From contig NZ_JADWYS010000001.1 in NCBI RefSeq assembly GCF_015831345.1, positions 1,684,118 to 1,748,117 of the forward strand: a DNA stretch of 64,000 nucleotides, in the 5' to 3' direction. Source of the DNA: Caenimonas aquaedulcis (GTDB lineage: Bacteria; Pseudomonadota; Gammaproteobacteria; Burkholderiales; Burkholderiaceae_C). This document shows positions 60,339 to 64,000 of this stretch, piece after piece. Made by a program: the position numbers and the translations under genes. Each line of letters starts with the position of its first letter. The first letter of the stretch is position 1. The notes below the pieces were generated by a model. That model worked only from the letters and a program-made list of their open reading frames with translations. It was not told the DNA's origin and made no database searches.

Positions 60339-61417
60339 GCGGCCTCCGCGATCAGGCGGTTGATCTCGAGCAGGGTCGACGCGAGCTGGAAGCCCATCGA
60401 CGCCATGCGGATGTCGCGCGCCTGCCCGGTCTCGATACGGCGCACCGCCCCCACCAGCATCGCGGCGCTCTTGAAGAGGCCGAGCACTTCGTAGAAACGC
60501 AGCACCCGCGGCTGCAGCGTGAAGCCCGTGCGTTCCGCGTAACGCTTGTAGAAGAGGTCGCGGTCCACCAGCCCGCCGATGCGCGGCGAGCCGCCCGCGA
60601 AGACGCGCAGGCCCGCCCACGCGAGGTCTTCGTGCGCGTCGCCCAGGTGCACCAGCTCCCAGTCCAGGATGGCCGTGATATGCCCGTCCTGCTGCAGGAA
60701 GTTGCCCACCCGGTAGTCGCCGTGCACGATGACCGCGTGACCGCCGGCGGGCGCGTGGCGGCGCAGCCAGGCGAGCGTGTAGTGCATCTGCGGCGAGCGC
60801 CCCGCGCGGTGGCCGCCATCCAGCATGCAGGCATGGCGAGCCCACGTTTCGACCTGGTTCAGCGCGAGCGTGTTCGTGTCCACGCCCGCCCAGAGCTGCG
60901 CGAGCGGCGTCGCGCGCCAGTCCACGCGGTGCAGCGCGGCGACGGCATCGATGAAGTCGAGCGCGAGCGACGCGTTGTGCGCCTCCTCGCGCCGGGCGGC
61001 ATCGCCCTTCCACGGCATCGGCGTATCGCCGTCCACGCGCTGCGTGATGAGGAAGGGCGCGCCGATGAAGGACGTGTCGTCGCTGAACGCATGCACCCTG
61101 GGCACCGGCAAGCCCGGCACGTCCTGCAACGCGGCGAGCGCCACGTACTCGGGCTGTGCGCTGTACGGCGCGAGCAGCCCGCGCGGGTCGCCCACGCGCA
61201 GGATGAGGTCGAGCGGCTCCGCCTGCGAGGCGCGCAGCGCGCGCAAGCCGATCGTGGTCCACGAGAAGCCCGCAGGAAAGCGTTTCCAGTCCGACAGCTG
61301 CACCGGCTCGCCCCAGCGTGCCTGCAGGAAGGCGGCCAGGCGGGGGCCCAGGGTTTCGGGCCGCAGGTCCAGCGGCGGGGGAAGCGAGAGATCGGTCACG
61401 GGAGCGGCGTCATCCAA
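60335..61417 (-). CDS. APH-fold phosphotransferase (LvaA / ACAD10-11 kinase-like)
   Basis: This 360-residue protein has loop FPAGFSWTTIG, catalytic VHGDYRVGNFLQQ and metal Asp in ILDWELVHLGDAHEDLAW, so all kinase residues are present. It is a paralogue of the 44973 product. The start is uncertain: TTG 61417 overlaps the dctM stop by eight bases, and GTG 61399 is also possible. It follows a TRAP transporter and precedes its small partner, an unknown protein and a ligase. Confidence 0.89.
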   Translation of the reverse strand: MDDAAPVTDLSLPPPLDLRPETLGPRLAAFLQARWGEPVQLSDWKRFPAGFSWTTIGLRALRASQAEPLDLILRVGDPRGLLAPYSAQPEYVALAALQDVPGLPVPRVHAFSDDTSFIGAPFLITQRVDGDTPMPWKGDAARREEAHNASLALDFIDAVAALHRVDWRATPLAQLWAGVDTNTLALNQVETWARHACMLDGGHRAGRSPQMHYTLAWLRRHAPAGGHAVIVHGDYRVGNFLQQDGHITAILDWELVHLGDAHEDLAWAGLRVFAGGSPRIGGLVDRDLFYKRYAERTGFTLQPRVLRFYEVLGLFKSAAMLVGAVRRIETGQARDIRMASMGFQLASTLLEINRLIAEAA

Positions 61418-62717
61418 CGGCGGTCTTGAAGAGCAGGTTCGGCAGCCACAGCGAGAGCGCCGGCACCGAGGCGATCAACAGGATACGCAACAAGTCCGCC
61501 ACGATGAAGGGAATGACCCCTTTGACGATGGACATCATCGGGATGTCGGGCATCACCGAGCGGATCACGAACAGGTTCACGCCGATGGGCGGATGGATGA
61601 GGCCGATCTCGACCACCACCACGATCAGGATGCCGAACCACACCGGGTCGTAGCCGAGCTGCTTGATGATCGGGAAGAAGATCGGGATCGTGAGCAGGAT
61701 CATCGACAGGCTCTCGAGCACGCTGCCCAGGAGGATGTACAGGACGATCATCAGCAGGATGATGCCGAAGGGCGGCAGGCCGCTGCCGTTCACCACCTTC
61801 AGCAAGCCCTCGTGCACGCCGGTGAGGTTGATGAACTCGCCGAACAGCGCCGCGCCCAGGATGATGCCGAACATCATGGTCGAGGTCTTGGCCGTGTCGA
61901 CCAGGATCGCGTAGATGTCCTTCATCTTCAGCGAGTGGTGCGTCATCGCGAACACCATCGCCGCCGAGGCGCCGATGCCGGACGCCTCGATCGACGTGAA
62001 GAAGCCGCCGTAGATGCCGCCCATCACCACGCCGAAGATCACGGCGACCGGCCAGAGCGACTTGAGCAGCGCCGCCTTGTCGGTCTTTTCCATCTCGTCG
62101 GCGAGCGGAGCGGACGCCGGGTTGCGCCACACGGACCACTTCACCGCGGCCATGTACCCGAAGATGGCGATGATGCCGGGCACGATGCCGGCGGCGAACA
62201 GCTTGCCGATGTGCGTCTGCGTCGCGACGCCGTACACCACCATGATGATGCTGGGCGGAATCAGGATGCCGAGCGTGCCGCCCGCGGCCACCGATGCCGC
62301 CGAGAGCGAATCCGAGTAACCGAGCTTGCGCATCGCCGGGATGGCGACCTTGCCCATGGTGGCCGCGGTCGCGACGCTGGAGCCGCAGATCGCGCCGAAG
62401 CCGCCGCAGGCCGCGACCGTGGCCATCGCGAGGCCGCCGCGGCGGCGCCCGATGAAGGCCTGGGCCGCGCGGAACAGGTCCACCGAGATGCCCGCACCGG
62501 CCACCAGGTTGCCCATGAGGACGAAGAGCGGCAGCACGATCAGCGTGTAGACCAGCGTGCTGTCCTTGGTGACGGTGGCCACCATGCTGAGCGCCGGCTT
62601 CCAGTCGTTGAGGATCACGTAGCCGCCGAACCCCACCAGGCCCAGCGCGGTGGCGATGGGCACCTGGAAGAGGATGAACGAGAAAGCGATGAGAAAACCC
62701 AGGCAGGCGGCAAGCAT
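61410..62717 (-). CDS. TRAP transporter large permease (DctM)
   Basis: This 435-residue membrane protein has about 12 hydrophobic segments. It carries the DctM hallmarks LPLFVLMGNLVAGAGISVDL, GGFGAICGSSVATAATMGKV and GGTLGILIPPSIIMVVYG. It moves carboxylates with sodium or proton coupling. The start at 62717 shares a base with the dctQ stop. Confidence 0.94.
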   Translation of the reverse strand: MLAACLGFLIAFSFILFQVPIATALGLVGFGGYVILNDWKPALSMVATVTKDSTLVYTLIVLPLFVLMGNLVAGAGISVDLFRAAQAFIGRRRGGLAMATVAACGGFGAICGSSVATAATMGKVAIPAMRKLGYSDSLSAASVAAGGTLGILIPPSIIMVVYGVATQTHIGKLFAAGIVPGIIAIFGYMAAVKWSVWRNPASAPLADEMEKTDKAALLKSLWPVAVIFGVVMGGIYGGFFTSIEASGIGASAAMVFAMTHHSLKMKDIYAILVDTAKTSTMMFGIILGAALFGEFINLTGVHEGLLKVVNGSGLPPFGIILLMIVLYILLGSVLESLSMILLTIPIFFPIIKQLGYDPVWFGILIVVVVEIGLIHPPIGVNLFVIRSVMPDIPMMSIVKGVIPFIVADLLRILLIASVPALSLWLPNLLFKTAVG

Positions 62718-63220
62718 CAGATCACCTCGTTGCCGGCGAGCTGCGCCGGCGTTTCCCTGTTGCGCAGCACGCCGACGGCCGACACGATGAAGGCCAGCGT
62801 GCAGACGCCGGCCAGCACCGACATCGTGGCGAGTACCCACCCGAGCGGAATGCCGAGAATGGGCGACGCTTCGCCGTAACCCAGGGCGCGGATCGCCTGG
62901 CGGCTCAGGCACCAGGCGATGACGCCGAAGAGCGTGCCGCCGACCACCGCCCCGAGGAGACGCTGCACGACCCGCAGCGAGGGGCGCACGTGGATCAGGT
63001 CCACCGTGATGTGGCCCGACTGCAGCGCGAGCACCGGGTAGAGCAGGAAGATCATCACGCCCACGATGATCTCCAGCAGCTCCGTGCTCCAGGGCACGGG
63101 CTTGTTCAGCACGTTGCGGCCGGCGACGTCCACCAGCACCAGCAGCATGAGAAGGAGCAGTGCCACCGCGCTGGCCGCCTCCAGCAGCCGCACCGCCTGG
63201 CGCGTCGGGCCTTTTGTCAT
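62717..63220 (-). CDS. TRAP transporter small permease (DctQ)
   Basis: This 167-residue protein has four hydrophobic segments and the motif VDVAGRNVLNKPVPWSTELL, normal for DctQ. It lies between the binding-protein and large-permease genes. Confidence 0.92.
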   Translation of the reverse strand: MTKGPTRQAVRLLEAASAVALLLLMLLVLVDVAGRNVLNKPVPWSTELLEIIVGVMIFLLYPVLALQSGHITVDLIHVRPSLRVVQRLLGAVVGGTLFGVIAWCLSRQAIRALGYGEASPILGIPLGWVLATMSVLAGVCTLAFIVSAVGVLRNRETPAQLAGNEVI

Positions 63221-63227
63221 GGCGCGT

Positions 63228-64000
63228 CTACTTTCCAGCCTTGACCGCGTCGAGCTCGGCGTGAAGCGCCTCGATCAGCTTCTCGGGCTGGGCGACGCCC
63301 TTCTTCTTCGCCTTCTCCATCCAGGTGGCTTCCACCGGCTTGAGGGCCGTCTTCATCTCGGCGATCATCGCGGGGCTCGCGGTCTCGATCGTGCGGCCGG
63401 CCTTGCGGTAAGCGGCCCAGGTGGCCTCGTCGCCCTGCATGTAGGTGCGGCCCACCGAACGCGCGAAAGGCTCGCCCGAGATCTTCATGATCGCGTCCTG
63501 GTCTTCCTTGCGGATGCTCTTCCACTTGTCCTCGTTGATGCCCAGGGTGAGGATGGTGTTGTAGAGCGCGCCCGGGATGATGGTGGCGTAAGGCAGCGAG
63601 TCGGCCAGCTTGAACGATGCCACCGATTCGGGCACCAGCACCGTGCCGTCCAGGACGCCCGACGACAGCAGCTCGTACAGCTCGGAGATGGGCTTGAGCA
63701 CCGGCACCGCGCCGAGCAGCGTGAGGCTCTGGTTCACGCCGGCCTGCGGGCTGCGGAGCTTCATGCCCTTGAAGTCGGCCATGGTCTTGATCGGCTTCTT
63801 GTTGTTGAAGAACTGGCCCGTGCCCACGACGAACACGCTGAGCGGGTGCACGCCCTTGTACTCGCCGTACTTCACGAGCTGCTTCTGGTAGAAGCGCCAG
63901 ACGACGGCGGCGTACTGCTCGGCGTTGTCGCTGGTGAAAGGCAGCTCGGTCACTTCCATGATGTCGAAGCGCCCGGGCGTGTAGCCGTTCACGAAGATCA
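63228..64000 (-). CDS. TRAP transporter substrate-binding protein (DctP), N-terminus cut by window
   Basis: About 257 residues of a periplasmic DctP-type protein are visible. The segments KPIKTMADFKGMKLRSPQ, LGAVPVLKPISELYELLSSG and VLDGTVLVPESVASFKLADS are typical. The gene runs off the right edge; the GTG near 63992 is internal and is not the start. It supplies ligand to the DctQM permease; the operon continues into the kinase module. Confidence 0.9.
   Translation of the reverse strand, partial: IFVNGYTPGRFDIMEVTELPFTSDNAEQYAAVVWRFYQKQLVKYGEYKGVHPLSVFVVGTGQFFNNKKPIKTMADFKGMKLRSPQAGVNQSLTLLGAVPVLKPISELYELLSSGVLDGTVLVPESVASFKLADSLPYATIIPGALYNTILTLGINEDKWKSIRKEDQDAIMKISGEPFARSVGRTYMQGDEATWAAYRKAGRTIETASPAMIAEMKTALKPVEATWMEKAKKKGVAQPEKLIEALHAELDAVKAGK

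Noticed and set aside
60825-62879. A 684-codon open frame on the plus strand
   Set aside because: It runs opposite dctM and the phosphotransferase and its translation is a low-complexity His/Asp/Arg-rich string with no domain.
1-64000. tRNA, rRNA, CRISPR, IS elements or phage genes
   Set aside because: No cloverleaf-like region, rRNA core sequence, spaced direct repeats, transposase motif or phage structural gene was recognised on reading.

Overview
This is GC-rich DNA, densely packed with genes, from a chromosome or large replicon. It looks like a betaproteobacterium of the Burkholderiales, probably Comamonadaceae-like. That placement is inferred from the base composition, a Bug/TTT-type binding protein, several Liv-type ABC systems linked to acyl-CoA ligases, and many CaiB, acyl-CoA dehydrogenase and class II aldolase genes. 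No rRNA, tRNA, CRISPR array, phage gene, transposase or origin was seen. No gene-free stretch exceeds about 200 bp. The longest gaps, at 43229-43429, 32293-32419 and 18809-18929, hold promoters and operators. The whole window is a catabolic and uptake region: seven AMP-forming acyl-CoA ligases sit beside two complete Liv ABC transporters, a Dpp-type ABC transporter, a Pot-type ABC transporter, a TRAP transporter, an orphan TTT binding protein and two DMT permeases.

Region 1 (1-25.1 kb). A minus-strand operon runs from 9853 down to the window start. It encodes an acyl-CoA ligase, an enoyl-CoA hydratase-like protein, a fused DppD-DppF ATPase, a second ligase, a thiolase-like protein with a DUF35 partner, DppB, DppC and a class II aldolase-like protein. 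Divergent plus-strand genes encode a GhrA-like 2-hydroxyacid dehydrogenase, a Dpp-type binding protein, a PotDBCA-like ABC system, a TTT binding protein, a sulfatase, a second Dpp-type binding protein, a GMC oxidoreductase with its small subunit, an RraA-like aldolase and two more class II aldolase-like proteins. A shared 26-bp operator-like element occurs at the ligase/dehydrogenase divergent promoter and just downstream of the promoters of both Dpp-type binding proteins. The binding-protein genes at 10.9 and 18.9 kb therefore probably feed the DppBC/DF transporter of the minus-strand operon.

Region 2 (25.1-41.6 kb). A minus-strand block (32292 to 25148) encodes an acyl-CoA dehydrogenase, transglutaminase-like protein, CaiB CoA-transferase, DUF2889 protein, enoyl-CoA hydratase/isomerase, two DMT permeases and a CitE-like lyase. 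It faces a TetR gene. Next comes a LivF-LivG-FadD-LivH-LivM-LivK operon, then an orphan ferredoxin-reductase-like flavoprotein divergent from a second, closely related TetR gene. The same 18-bp dyad lies at all three promoters, which suggests one regulon for import, CoA activation and beta-oxidation of a carboxylic acid.

Region 3 (41.6-64 kb). This holds a thioesterase, two Liv-type binding proteins, a second Liv system with its own long-chain-type ligase, three further ligases, a third TetR regulator, an NTF2-like protein, two paralogous proteins of unknown function, and a TRAP transporter. Two modules pair an APH-fold phosphotransferase with a small helical protein, overlapping by ATGA. They resemble the LvaA/LvaB hydroxyacyl-CoA kinase of levulinate catabolism. 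A perfect 27-bp palindrome before the ligase at 43430 recurs almost unchanged at 54790, between the NTF2-like gene and another ligase.

Functions are assigned from family motifs read in the translated sequence. Substrates are not known for any of the systems.
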